From contig CABQNT010000013.1 in the NCBI GenBank assembly GCA_902465605.1, forward strand, positions 1 to 64,000: DNA of 64,000 nt. The letters are read 5' to 3'. Origin of the DNA: Prevotella sp902465605. Lineage in GTDB: Bacteria; Bacteroidota; Bacteroidia; Bacteroidales; Bacteroidaceae. Below the pieces are notes generated by a model. It was given only the letters and a program-made list of their open reading frames with translations, was not told the origin of the DNA and made no database searches. Numbering within the stretch: the stretch's first letter is position 1; each line of letters starts with the position of its first letter. A program made the translations under genes and the position numbers. Shown here piece by piece: positions 16,994 through 24,663 of this stretch.

Positions 16994-17140
16994 GTGCAAA
17001 AGTAGCGCAAACCTAATACAAAGAAAACATATTTCCCTTGCCAAGGCGCAGCCTATTTGATGCAAAAATAGTGCAAACCGAACATAGAGAAAGTTTACTT
17101 TCTATATTGAGGCGCTGCCTATTTTATGCAAAATAACAAC
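16994..17140 (-). repeat. Three 66-bp units carrying -7 promoter boxes (tdh upstream region)
   Basis: On the minus strand, -7-like boxes TACTTTTG (16997-17004), TATTTTTG (17063-17070) and TTATTTTG (17129-17136) are spaced by exactly 66 bp. Each is embedded in a similar context: TTTGCACTA before it and GCAT(A/C)AAATAGGC(A/T)GCGCCT after it. The box nearest the gene is about 40 nt from the tdh start. The same unit, also in three copies with a 66-bp period, lies upstream of the PASTA-protein gene at 23.65-23.80 kb. Confidence 0.8.
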
Positions 17141-17215
17141 TTTTTTTTGACATCCCCGAAAGATTCTGGTAAGAATTTGAAAGTCAATCTTACTTTTTAT
17201 AAAAAATCACCATAT

Positions 17216-17355
17216 TTGTTTTAAGTTTTTGCTGTATTTTATTTTAAGTTTTTGCTGTATTTTATTTTAAGTTTTTGCTGCATTTTATTTTAAGTTCTTG
17301 TGCTATTTTATTTGTAGTTTTAGATGTGATTCATTTATAGTTTTAGATGTGCTTA
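17216..17355. repeat. 23-bp-period array B
   Basis: TAAG or its variants GTAG and ATAG recur at 17222, 17245, 17268, 17291, 17314 and 17337, exactly every 23 bp. The first three rows are nearly identical (TTTTAAGTTTTTGCTGTATT); the later ones diverge. The array fills part of the tdh/kbl divergent spacer 16957-17523. Confidence 0.9.
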
Positions 17356-17464
17356 TTTGTCATTTTACCGTAGTTGTAACCTACATACGCCACATTTTTT
17401 CCCACGCATCTTATTTTTAAACGAAGGAGCCAGGCACTTTTTATAAAAAATAACATGAAATCCG

Positions 17465-17494
17465 TTGTCATGTCAAAAATAATGAGTTACTTTG
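17465..17494 (+). promoter_or_regulatory. kbl promoter
   Basis: TTG at 17465-17467 and TTACTTTG at 17487-17494, spacing 19 nt, 29 nt before the kbl start. Confidence 0.55.
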
Positions 17495-17523
17495 TAGGAA
17501 GAACAAATTAAAAACCTAATATT

Positions 17524-18711
17524 ATGTACGGTAAAATGAAAGAGCATCTTAGTCAGAGCCTCGATGCACTAAGAGAAGCAGGTCTATACAAAGAGGAAAG
17601 AATCATTGAGAGTCCACAAGACGCAGCCATCACGGTGAAAGGGAAAGAAGTGTTGAACTTCTGTGCCAACAACTATCTGGGCCTCTCCAACCATCCGCGC
17701 CTGATTGAGGCGTCCAAGAAGATGATGGATCGCCGCGGGTTCGGCATGTCTTCCGTTCGTTTTATCTGTGGCACACAAGACATTCACAAAGAGTTGGAAG
17801 CCGCCATCAGCGAATATTTCAAGACCGAGGACACCATTCTCTACGCAGCGTGCTTTGACGCCAACGGCGGATTGTTCGGTGCATTGCTCACCGACGAAGA
17901 CGCTATCATCTCGGATGCGCTCAACCACGCATCCATCATCGACGGCGTCAGGCTATGCAAGGCTAAGCGTTACCGCTATGCCAACGGCGACATGGCCGAG
18001 TTGGAGAAGTGCCTGAAAGAAGCACAGGCACAGCGTTTCCGCATCATCTGCACCGACGGCGTGTTCTCGATGGATGGCAACGTGGCACCAATGGATGAGA
18101 TTTGCGACCTAGCAGAGAAGTATGATGCCTTGGTGATGGTAGACGAGAGTCACTCGGCAGGTGTGGTTGGCGCCACCGGTCACGGCGTGAGTGAGTTGAA
18201 AGGCACCTACGGCCGCGTGGACATCTACACGGGAACGTTGGGCAAAGCCTTTGGCGGTGCGCTCGGAGGATTCACCACTGGCCGCAAGGAAATCATCGAC
18301 ATGCTGCGCCAGAGCAGTCGTCCGTACCTCTTCTCCAACTCGCTTGCACCGAGCATCATCGGCGCCAGTCTGGAAGTTTTCAAGATGTTGAAAGAAGGCA
18401 ACAGCCTGCATGACAAGCTGGTGGAGAACGTTACCTACTTCCGCGATAAGATGCTGGCAGCAGGTTTTGACATCAAACCCACGCAGAGCGCCATCTGTGC
18501 CGTGATGCTTTACGACGCGCCGCTGTCACAGAAATATGCGGAAAAATTGCTCGACGAGGGCATTTACGTCACCGGCTTCTACTATCCGGTAGTGCCGAAG
18601 GGCGAAGCTCGCATCCGCGTTCAGCTCTCTGCCGCACACACACGCGAACAACTGGACAAGTGCATCAATGCCTTTATCAAGATTGGCAAGGAGTTGGACG
18701 TGCTGAAATAA
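17524..18711 (+). CDS. kbl: Glycine C-acetyltransferase (2-amino-3-ketobutyrate CoA ligase)
   Basis: A 395-residue alpha-oxoamine synthase of normal length. The PLP lysine sits in TGTLGKAFGGALGG; upstream VMVDESHSAG supplies the cofactor-ring-binding Asp and His. CANNYLGLSNHPRL and GFGMSSVRFICGTQDIHKELE are typical of KBL. It cleaves 2-amino-3-oxobutyrate, the product of Tdh, with CoA to glycine and acetyl-CoA. Cytoplasmic dimer in known members. Divergent from tdh; a terminator follows. Confidence 0.96.
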   Translation: MYGKMKEHLSQSLDALREAGLYKEERIIESPQDAAITVKGKEVLNFCANNYLGLSNHPRLIEASKKMMDRRGFGMSSVRFICGTQDIHKELEAAISEYFKTEDTILYAACFDANGGLFGALLTDEDAIISDALNHASIIDGVRLCKAKRYRYANGDMAELEKCLKEAQAQRFRIICTDGVFSMDGNVAPMDEICDLAEKYDALVMVDESHSAGVVGATGHGVSELKGTYGRVDIYTGTLGKAFGGALGGFTTGRKEIIDMLRQSSRPYLFSNSLAPSIIGASLEVFKMLKEGNSLHDKLVENVTYFRDKMLAAGFDIKPTQSAICAVMLYDAPLSQKYAEKLLDEGIYVTGFYYPVVPKGEARIRVQLSAAHTREQLDKCINAFIKIGKELDVLK

Positions 18712-18765
18712 TGCGCGTGCGACATCTAACGCACCTTAAAAAAAACAAACTTTTCTATAGAATTC

Positions 18766-18800
18766 AACGCTGTACGGCTCTGGCTGTGCAGCGTTTTTTA
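18766..18800 (+). terminator. kbl terminator
   Basis: AACGCTGTAC pairs with GTGCAGCGTT across a short loop (one G-U), followed by a T run. Confidence 0.85.
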
Positions 18801-18863
18801 TGGTACGGGGCGGTCATCATAACTGGCTGATTATCAAAAGCAAAAAATCCAACTCGGAAAAAG

Positions 18864-18953
18864 CTATGGGATTAGGGTGCAAAAGACATAACTTTGGCAC
18901 CTAAATTCATTGACTTTGATGTCCAATCTGCATGTTATTGAAAACCAATGCCG
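18864..18953. repeat. 22-bp-period array H (degenerate)
   Basis: Cores CTATGGGATT, CATAACTTTG, CATTGACTTTG and CATGTTATTG start at 18864, 18887, 18908 and 18931, spaced 23, 21 and 23 bp. The CATTGACTTTG row is shared with array G at 62.5 kb. It lies in the kbl/DUF1080 convergent gap 18712-19101, which has no gene. Confidence 0.5.
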
Positions 18954-18975
18954 CGCGCGAAGGCAAAACAATAAG

Positions 18976-19019
18976 GGTGGCGTGTCAAAAAGCAGAAACT
19001 TTTTTTTTGACACGCCACC
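18976..19019. repeat. Perfect 16-bp inverted repeat hairpin
   Basis: GGTGGCGTGTCAAAAA at 18976-18991 is perfectly mirrored at 19004-19019, with a 12-nt loop. It lies between convergent genes, so termination from both sides is likely, although no T tract follows outside the stem. Confidence 0.75.
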
Positions 19020-19101
19020 ACTTTAAAACATCGGAAGGATGATGCCATCTATTGCTTTTGTGGACGCACTTACCTGTCCAGTCCTCAAAAGCAATCAAGC
19101 G

Positions 19102-20277
19102 TCATGGCTTTCGTGGAATCTCACGGATGTAGATGTCACGATAGCTCACCTTGCTGCCGTGCGCCTGCAACTCTATCTGCTCGATAGAAGGGATAGGCTG
19201 TTTGCGATCCCAATAGTTTTCCATCACCACGTTGTTCACCACCAGTTCGCCATTCAGCCACACGGTGACCCTATCTCCTATCATCTTAATTCTGAACGTA
19301 TTCCACTCGCCCACTCGCTCGTCAGCCACTTTCGAGGGTTTACTTTCGTACACCTTATTATTATAAAGTCCGCCAGATCCCACTTGCGCACCTACATGCA
19401 CACGAGCCGTATCCCAAATCTGCACCTGCGGAGTGCCGCGCAGATAGATGCCTGCATCGGGTTCTTTGCCATGATGCAACTTCCAGTCGACCAGCATTTC
19501 AAAATCACCATATTGACGAACGGTGCAAAGATTGTCGCCTTTCCCCGTAAAAACAAGCACTCCATCTTCTACAACCCAACTTTTCTTGGCTTGTTCATCG
19601 GCCTTCACCTGCGCCGCAGCCAGTTCCTCACTGGACATTTGAAGTCGTTTAATGGGATTGGCCACCAAGCCCTTCCATCCTGTCAAATCCTTTCCATTGA
19701 ACAGACTGACGAAGCCAGATTTCACTTGGTTTTGCCGTGTTTGTTTGTCGATGAGCTGCCGAAGCGTTTTGGCCTTCGAACCAGATAGCAACGCACAGGC
19801 TTTTTCCACAGCGGGTTTCGTTCCCTCATCCAGGAAGTCGGGACGGCTCAACACCACCTGTGACACGGTTTGTGCAGCTGTTTTCTTGAATTCAGGATGA
19901 TTCAAGAAAGAGGAGGCATACAGCAGCGCCTTGTACGAACGGGTCTTGCCCAACTCTTTCAAGATGGTTTTTTGCTGGCTCTTACTCTTGCTAAACTGCA
20001 TGAGTTCACGCAGATACAATGTTTTTACCTCTCCATTTTTACTGGAGGCAACCACCAACTTGACAGCTTGTGCAGCTGCCCGATCCTGCGCCTTGGCATC
20101 CATGCCGGCCCTCATCTCATCCAACAATCGGTACACCCCATCCAAGGAACGGTCACACGTCGGATGATTTACCTGAAGATTGTTTGTGCCTGGCTGGCTG
20201 ATAGCGCCGGCCTGAAGGGGAGCAAGGGAAAAGGCAAAAAAGATTGCCCATACAAAATAAAAGTTTCTCTTTCTCAT
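19102..20277 (-). CDS. Secreted DUF1080 (3-keto-disaccharide hydrolase family) protein
   Basis: A 391-residue precursor with a signal peptide (FYFVWAIFFAFSLAPLQAGA). Residues about 50-190 are helical and HEAT-like. The C-terminal half is a DUF1080 concanavalin-like domain beginning GFVSLFNGKDLTGWKG, with WVVEDGVLVFTGKGDNLCT, FEMLVDWKLHHGKEPDAGIYLRG and the terminal IELQAHGSKVSYRDIYIREI, all typical. DUF1080 proteins bind or cleave carbohydrates, some as 3-keto-glycoside hydrolases. It would act in the periplasm. No partner oxidoreductase is adjacent. Confidence 0.9.
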   Translation of the reverse strand: MRKRNFYFVWAIFFAFSLAPLQAGAISQPGTNNLQVNHPTCDRSLDGVYRLLDEMRAGMDAKAQDRAAAQAVKLVVASSKNGEVKTLYLRELMQFSKSKSQQKTILKELGKTRSYKALLYASSFLNHPEFKKTAAQTVSQVVLSRPDFLDEGTKPAVEKACALLSGSKAKTLRQLIDKQTRQNQVKSGFVSLFNGKDLTGWKGLVANPIKRLQMSSEELAAAQVKADEQAKKSWVVEDGVLVFTGKGDNLCTVRQYGDFEMLVDWKLHHGKEPDAGIYLRGTPQVQIWDTARVHVGAQVGSGGLYNNKVYESKPSKVADERVGEWNTFRIKMIGDRVTVWLNGELVVNNVVMENYWDRKQPIPSIEQIELQAHGSKVSYRDIYIREIPRKP

Positions 20278-20424
20278 GTAATAGATTTTTCTAAATAATG
20301 AATGATAGGTACGGCATCAACCATACTCATGCAAAAATAAGGATTTTGTTTGTAATATCCCGCCTGCTGCGCAAAAAGTTGCATTTCTAAATTGAGCTTA
20401 CCTGCACGCAAAAGTTCGTCGCGG

Positions 20425-21174
20425 CTACAACCTGCCTTCCTCACGGTAGCTGTAGTAGCGGCCATCGGTGACGATGATGTGGTCGAGAAAGTAGATGCGC
20501 ATGGTCTCGGCGGCCTGCTTCACACGCTTGGTCAGTCGGTCGTCATCGCTGCTGGGTGTGGTGTTGTTGCTGGGATGGTTGTGGCACAAGGCCAAGACCG
20601 TGGCGTTGCAGAGCACCGCTTCGCGCATGATGACACGCACGTCGACGGCCGTTTCGCTGATGCCACCATGACTGATGCGTACCGACTTGATGAGCTTGAA
20701 GTTTTGATTCATCAGCAGCACCCAAGCCTCCTCCACGTCCAAATCTTGCATGCGGGGGTGCATGTAGTCGTAGATGGCGGCGGCCGACCCCAAATCTTGC
20801 CGCTCTTCGGCCCGCTCCATGGCTCTGCGCTTGGCCAGTTCGCAGGCTGCCAGGATGGTGATGGCTTTGGCCGGACCGATGCCCTTATAGCGAGTGAGGT
20901 CGTGAATGGACAGTTTGCCCAGACTGTTGAGGTTGTTGTTACAGCCGTTGAGCAGGCGTTTCATCAAGTCAACAGCACTCTCATCCGTCGAGCCCGACCC
21001 GATGAGAATGCCCAATAGCTCGGCGTTAGAAAGCGAAGAAGCCCCCAGCCGCTCCAATTTTTCGCGCGGTCGGTCATCTTCCGACCAATGGTTGATGGCC
21101 AGACGCATGGGAACGTCCTGCCTGTTCTCATCCTGCGGAGAACATGGGTTACTACTGTCCTGTGGGTGGGTCAT
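20425..21174 (-). CDS. radC: RadC family JAB-domain protein
   Basis: A 249-residue protein starting at 21174 (MTHPQDSS), 10 bp after the stop of the glycosyltransferase gene; a start at 21108 (MRLAINHW) is an alternative. The N-terminal helix-hairpin-helix region contains SNAELLGILIGSG and RYKGIGPAKAITILAACEL; the C-terminal JAMM/MPN+ domain shows the zinc motif CHNHPSNNTTPSSDD. Named for DNA repair, but the biochemical role of RadC is unsettled. Co-directional with the glycosyltransferase. Confidence 0.92.
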   Translation of the reverse strand: MTHPQDSSNPCSPQDENRQDVPMRLAINHWSEDDRPREKLERLGASSLSNAELLGILIGSGSTDESAVDLMKRLLNGCNNNLNSLGKLSIHDLTRYKGIGPAKAITILAACELAKRRAMERAEERQDLGSAAAIYDYMHPRMQDLDVEEAWVLLMNQNFKLIKSVRISHGGISETAVDVRVIMREAVLCNATVLALCHNHPSNNTTPSSDDDRLTKRVKQAAETMRIYFLDHIIVTDGRYYSYREEGRL

Positions 21175-21184
21175 GATGGCAATT

Positions 21185-22237
21185 TTATCGGTAGAACGTT
21201 TTGTCGAAAGCATGGAACTCACCCTTGCCGCGCATGCATCGCTTGTACCAAGCGCTGATGAAGCCAAGGCCGTAGCCAAAGAGTTGGATGAAGGCGGCCC
21301 GGATGCTGAGAAATCCTATTCTTAGGCTTTCATTGCGGTAGGAAGAGTCGATTAAAATGGCCAGACAATAGATGACAAGCGGTGACAACCCGCCCCAAAA
21401 GAGATACTTGCCAACGCTATGAGTGCTGAAATGGTTGCTGGGTCCCGACCATAAAATCAGTCCAAAAATCATGAGGAAACACAGCAACGTCACGCTCAAG
21501 GTGAACACCGTGGGCAGCAGATGCACCAGCTTGAGGCTCTCGGGGTGCTTTTTATAGAGGTTAACGCGGGCAATGCCGCTGTTGAACACCTGTCGGAAAA
21601 ACTTGCGAAAATCAGTACGACGCTTGTGCCACACCCACGCTTTGGGGAACAATCGGCAGGAGTAGCCGCCCTTGAAGATGCGGATGGAAAAGTCGATGTC
21701 CTCGCCAAAGCGCATTTTACTGAATCCGCCCAGCTTCAGGTAGACGTCGCGCCGAACGCCCATGTTAAACGAACGGGGATAAAACTTGTCCAGCTTTTTC
21801 TTGCCACCACGAATGCCTCCCGTGGTGAAGAAGGCGGTCATGGCATACGAAATGGCTTTCTGGGTGTCGCTGAACGACGGATGCGCACGGTCAGGTCCAC
21901 CGAATGCGTCGGCAGGAGCAGCCTTCAGCTCCTGTTCCACCTCATAAAAATAATCGTGTGGCACCACCACATCACTATCCAGAATGATGAGGTACTCACC
22001 CGAGGCCCGCTCAGCACCATAGTTACGGCTGTCGCCCGGGCCACCGTTTTGCTTCATGAAATACTTGATGTCCAGCAGGTTTGAATACTTCTCACACACT
22101 TTATCACAAGGACAAGATGAACCGTCTTCGACAATCAACACCTCAAAATCGGTGAATGTTTGTCGCCGCATGCTCTCTAAGAGTTCATCTATCTCATCCG
22201 GTCTGTTGTATACCGGAACTATCACGCTGTATTTCAT
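21185..22237 (-). CDS. Membrane-associated family 2 glycosyltransferase
   Basis: A 350-residue GT2 protein. The nucleotide-sugar-binding GT-A domain starts at once (MKYSVIVPVYNRPDEIDELLES) with ILDSDVVVP as the DxD-like motif and FGEDIDFSIRI as the acceptor-side acidic motif. Two hydrophobic segments at about residues 245-310 anchor it in the inner membrane. It probably adds a sugar to an envelope lipid or polysaccharide. The ATG at 22237 is preferred over 22252 because homologues begin at MKYSV. Its 5' leader is an AGTT octamer array followed by the 22-bp array C. Confidence 0.85.
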   Translation of the reverse strand: MKYSVIVPVYNRPDEIDELLESMRRQTFTDFEVLIVEDGSSCPCDKVCEKYSNLLDIKYFMKQNGGPGDSRNYGAERASGEYLIILDSDVVVPHDYFYEVEQELKAAPADAFGGPDRAHPSFSDTQKAISYAMTAFFTTGGIRGGKKKLDKFYPRSFNMGVRRDVYLKLGGFSKMRFGEDIDFSIRIFKGGYSCRLFPKAWVWHKRRTDFRKFFRQVFNSGIARVNLYKKHPESLKLVHLLPTVFTLSVTLLCFLMIFGLILWSGPSNHFSTHSVGKYLFWGGLSPLVIYCLAILIDSSYRNESLRIGFLSIRAAFIQLFGYGLGFISAWYKRCMRGKGEFHAFDKTFYR

Positions 22238-22243
22238 ATTTTT

Positions 22244-22283
22244 AGTTAACAAGTTGACAAGTTGACAAGTTTACAAGTTGATG
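22244..22283. repeat. AGTT octamer array (5 units)
   Basis: AGTT occurs at 22244, 22252, 22260, 22268 and 22276, exactly every 8 bp, with variable tetramers between (AACA, GACA, GACA, TACA, GATG). It begins 7 bp upstream of the glycosyltransferase start. Confidence 0.85.
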
Positions 22284-22440
22284 GTTTCGATGCAGCGCAC
22301 TATGGATTTCGATGCTGCGCACTATGGATTTCGATGCTGCGCACTATGGATTTCGATGCTGCGCACTATGGATTTCGATGCAGCGCACTATGGATTTCGA
22401 TACAACGCAGTACGGATTTCGATGTTGTGAACTGCGAACG
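22280..22440. repeat. 22-bp-period array C (GGATTTCGATGCTGCGCACTAT-like unit, 7 copies)
   Basis: TTTCGAT begins at 22285, 22307, 22329, 22351, 22373, 22395 and 22417, exactly every 22 bp. The central copies are nearly identical; the outer ones diverge (TACAACGCAGT, TGTTGTGAACT). The array fills most of the gap 22238-22554. One frame is open through it, but this is a by-product of the repeat and not a credible protein. Confidence 0.95.
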
Positions 22441-22554
22441 GCAGACGCGTCATCAACAATAAAGTAAAAGAGGTTACAACACCCATTCCGATGCAGTAAC
22501 CTCTCATTCTTCCCCTCTGTAAAGAGAGACTTGTATATTCTTTATAAAAGTCTT

Positions 22555-23121
22555 TTATTCGCTCACGCGACTCAGGTAACTGCCATCACGGGTGTCTACC
22601 TGAATCAGTTCGCCCTCATTGACGAACAGCGGAACACGTACTTCTACGCCTGTTTCGAGCGTAGCCGGCTTGGTAGCGTTGGTGGCGGTGTTGCCCTTGA
22701 TGCCCGGTTCAGAGTGAGTGATGCGCAAAACGGTCTTCACCGGCATTTCAGCCAACAGCACACTGCCATCACTGGTGTCGGTAACAACCTCTACTACATC
22801 GCCTTCTTTCATGAAGTCTCCACCCGTCACAGCGGATTTGGGCAAAGGAATCTGCTCGAAAGTTTCCTGGTTCATGAAGATACAACCAGTAGCATCTTCA
22901 TACAAATACTGATAAGGACGACGCTCAACACGCACATCTTCCAATTTAAAGTTGATTTGGAAAGTACGCTCCAATACACGACCATCAGAAACATTCTTCA
23001 GCTTCGTAATCATGACTGTGTTACCCTTGCCCGGCTTTCTATGCTGAAAATCGATGCAAGTCCAAATTTTTCCGTCAAGACGGATACATGTTCCGATCTT
23101 TATTTCCTGTGAATTGATCAT
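22555..23121 (-). CDS. efp: Translation elongation factor P
   Basis: A 188-residue EF-P of normal length with three beta-barrel domains. The N-terminal KOW-like domain carries the tip loop RKPGKGNTVM with the Lys that inserts near the peptidyl-transferase centre; the end YLSRVSE matches the family. EF-P relieves ribosome stalling at polyproline. Divergently transcribed from rpmH. On its side a -7-like box TAACTTTG lies at 23179-23186, about 60 nt before the start. Confidence 0.97.
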   Translation of the reverse strand: MINSQEIKIGTCIRLDGKIWTCIDFQHRKPGKGNTVMITKLKNVSDGRVLERTFQINFKLEDVRVERRPYQYLYEDATGCIFMNQETFEQIPLPKSAVTGGDFMKEGDVVEVVTDTSDGSVLLAEMPVKTVLRITHSEPGIKGNTATNATKPATLETGVEVRVPLFVNEGELIQVDTRDGSYLSRVSE

Positions 23122-23237
23122 TTGTTTGTTTATCTTGAATAATTAGTTATGTCGCTTGTAACGCTTTATAAAACGGTGCAAAGTTACGAATAAATTGCAA
23201 AAAAGCATACTTTTTGAGCCGAAAAATAGTTTAATCC

Positions 23238-23268
23238 TTTGTTATTCCGAAAATAATGAGTACTTTTG
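23238..23268 (+). promoter_or_regulatory. rpmH promoter
   Basis: TTTG at 23238-23241 and TACTTTTG at 23261-23268 are exactly 19 nt apart, a full match to the Bacteroidetes consensus. Confidence 0.85.
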
Positions 23269-23312
23269 CACCCCAAAGTAATCAGAAAACAATAATATAA
23301 ATATCAATAACA

Positions 23313-23468
23313 ATGAAGAGAACATTTCAGCCACACAACAGAAGAAGGGTGAACAAACACGGATTCCGTGAGAGAATGGCAACAAAGAATGGTCGTCGCG
23401 TACTGGCTTCGCGTCGTGCTCATGGCCGCAAGAAATTAACCGTTTCTGACGAACATCACGGCAAATAA
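23313..23468 (+). CDS. rpmH: 50S ribosomal protein L34
   Basis: A 51-residue, strongly basic protein: MKRTFQPHNRRRVNKHGFRE, then RMATKNGRRVLASRRAHGRKKLTVSD. This is the standard L34 sequence, with the KHGFR and GRRVLASRRAHGRKKL motifs that contact 23S rRNA. It has its own strong promoter and terminator. rnpA and yidC, common neighbours of rpmH in other bacteria, are not present here. Confidence 0.98.
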   Translation: MKRTFQPHNRRRVNKHGFRERMATKNGRRVLASRRAHGRKKLTVSDEHHGK

Positions 23469-23496
23469 GCAAGCATAGCTTATCGGGCGTGACGCC

Positions 23497-23532
23497 AAAA
23501 AGCAGCAAAGAAATAGGTCTTTGCTGCTTTTT
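23497..23532 (+). terminator. rpmH terminator
   Basis: AAAAAGCAGCAAAG and CTTTGCTGCTTTTT form a 14-bp perfect stem with an 8-nt loop and a built-in T tract. The A tract upstream makes it work in both directions. Confidence 0.9.
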
Positions 23533-23647
23533 GCATCTTTCAACGCTACGGTGGCGACAGTTAACCCACACTCAACGCACAAGCGGCAACAGTTAACCAG
23601 TGCAGAAAAAACAAGAACTTTTATTTTGTATTATCTGCGAATTGACC

Positions 23648-23795
23648 TATCTTTGCATAAAACAGGCTGCACCTCTGCAGTTCAAACACAGTTTGACTGC
23701 TTTCGGTTTGCACTGTTTTTGCATAAGATAGGCAGCGCCTAAGCATAGTAAACAAATTTGCTTTTTGTGCGTTTTGCACTATCTTTGCATAAAGA
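23648..23795 (+). promoter_or_regulatory. Triplicated 66-bp promoter unit ahead of the PASTA/rluD/ddl set
   Basis: -7 boxes TATCTTTG (23648-23655), TGTTTTTG (23714-23721) and TATCTTTG (23780-23787) are exactly 66 bp apart, each followed by GCATAA and an AGGC(A/T)GC-type motif. The last has TTTG at 23757-23760, 19 nt upstream, a complete promoter about 60 nt before the PASTA gene. The unit is the same as in the tdh upstream region. The rest of the gap 23469-23847 holds the rpmH terminator and no gene. Confidence 0.8.
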
Positions 23796-23847
23796 TAGGT
23801 TGCCATGAATTTGGCCATACTATATCAACAAGCCATCAAGAAAGGGA

Positions 23848-24657
23848 ATGAAATCATCTGAATTTTTCAATAAATTTAAGAGCTTTTACCTGTGGGGGAA
23901 CCTCCTGGGCATGGCCGTCGCCATTGTTTTGGTCTGTCTTGGTGTGCGATATGGCCTTGATATCTACACGCACCACGGCGAATCGATTGCTATTCCCGAC
24001 GTGAAGCGAAAATCTTTCAAGGAAGCAGAGAAAATATTAAGTCAGTTAGGCTTTAAGGCTGTGGTGAGTGATACGGGATATGTGAAGACAATACCCCCCG
24101 ACTGTGTGTTGGAACAAACGCCCGCAGCTGGCGACAAGGTGAAGACTGGACGCATTATCTACCTCACTATCAACGCCTCAAAATCACCAACCATCACCCT
24201 ACCCGATGTTATTGACAACAGTTCGCTGCGTGAAGCTATGGCCAAACTCACCGCCATGGGCTTCAAAGTGGGCACACCTCAATTCATTCCAGGCGAGAAA
24301 GACTGGGTATACGGCATTCTGGTTCGAGGGAAACATGTGGTGACAGGCGACAGGATTTCCATCGAAGACACGGTGATTATCCAAGCGGGAAACGGCATGC
24401 GCGACTCCACTGACGTGATTGACTATGTAGATCCGATTTATCCTGAATATGACCCAAGCGAAGAGGATGACGTTGATGGATTTGAAGAAGTGACGGGACC
24501 AGTGACGGAAACGGAAGAAGCAACAACTCATCCACAAGAGGTCAAACCCATCAACCCAAGCAAAACGGAACCCACCGTGCCACAGAAGAAAGAACCGACG
24601 GCATCCAGGAAGACCGAACCGACCACGCCTAAATCACCCAAATCCACACCAAAATAA
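23848..24657 (+). CDS. PASTA-domain membrane protein
   Basis: A 269-residue protein. A single membrane segment (about residues 18-40, NLLGMAVAIVLVCLGVRYGLDI) anchors an extracytoplasmic part with two to three PASTA repeats (IPDVKRKSFKEAEKILSQLGF, then LPDVIDNSSLREAMAKLTAMGF). The last 65 residues are acidic and then Pro/Thr/Lys-rich. PASTA domains bind peptidoglycan-type ligands. Unlike Ser/Thr kinases and PBPs with PASTA, there is no catalytic domain. It is followed after 6 nt by rluD and then ddl, a peptidoglycan precursor gene. Confidence 0.9.
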   Translation: MKSSEFFNKFKSFYLWGNLLGMAVAIVLVCLGVRYGLDIYTHHGESIAIPDVKRKSFKEAEKILSQLGFKAVVSDTGYVKTIPPDCVLEQTPAAGDKVKTGRIIYLTINASKSPTITLPDVIDNSSLREAMAKLTAMGFKVGTPQFIPGEKDWVYGILVRGKHVVTGDRISIEDTVIIQAGNGMRDSTDVIDYVDPIYPEYDPSEEDDVDGFEEVTGPVTETEEATTHPQEVKPINPSKTEPTVPQKKEPTASRKTEPTTPKSPKSTPK

Positions 24658-24663
24658 GAATAG

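Noticed and set aside
18976..19019. Hairpin as an IS terminus
   Set aside because: A 16-bp perfect stem with a 12-nt loop between convergent genes is better explained as a bidirectional terminator; no second copy or target duplication seen.
22262..22462. 66-codon open frame across array C
   Set aside because: It exists because the 22-bp unit lacks stops; composition is repetitive, with no start context and no known family.
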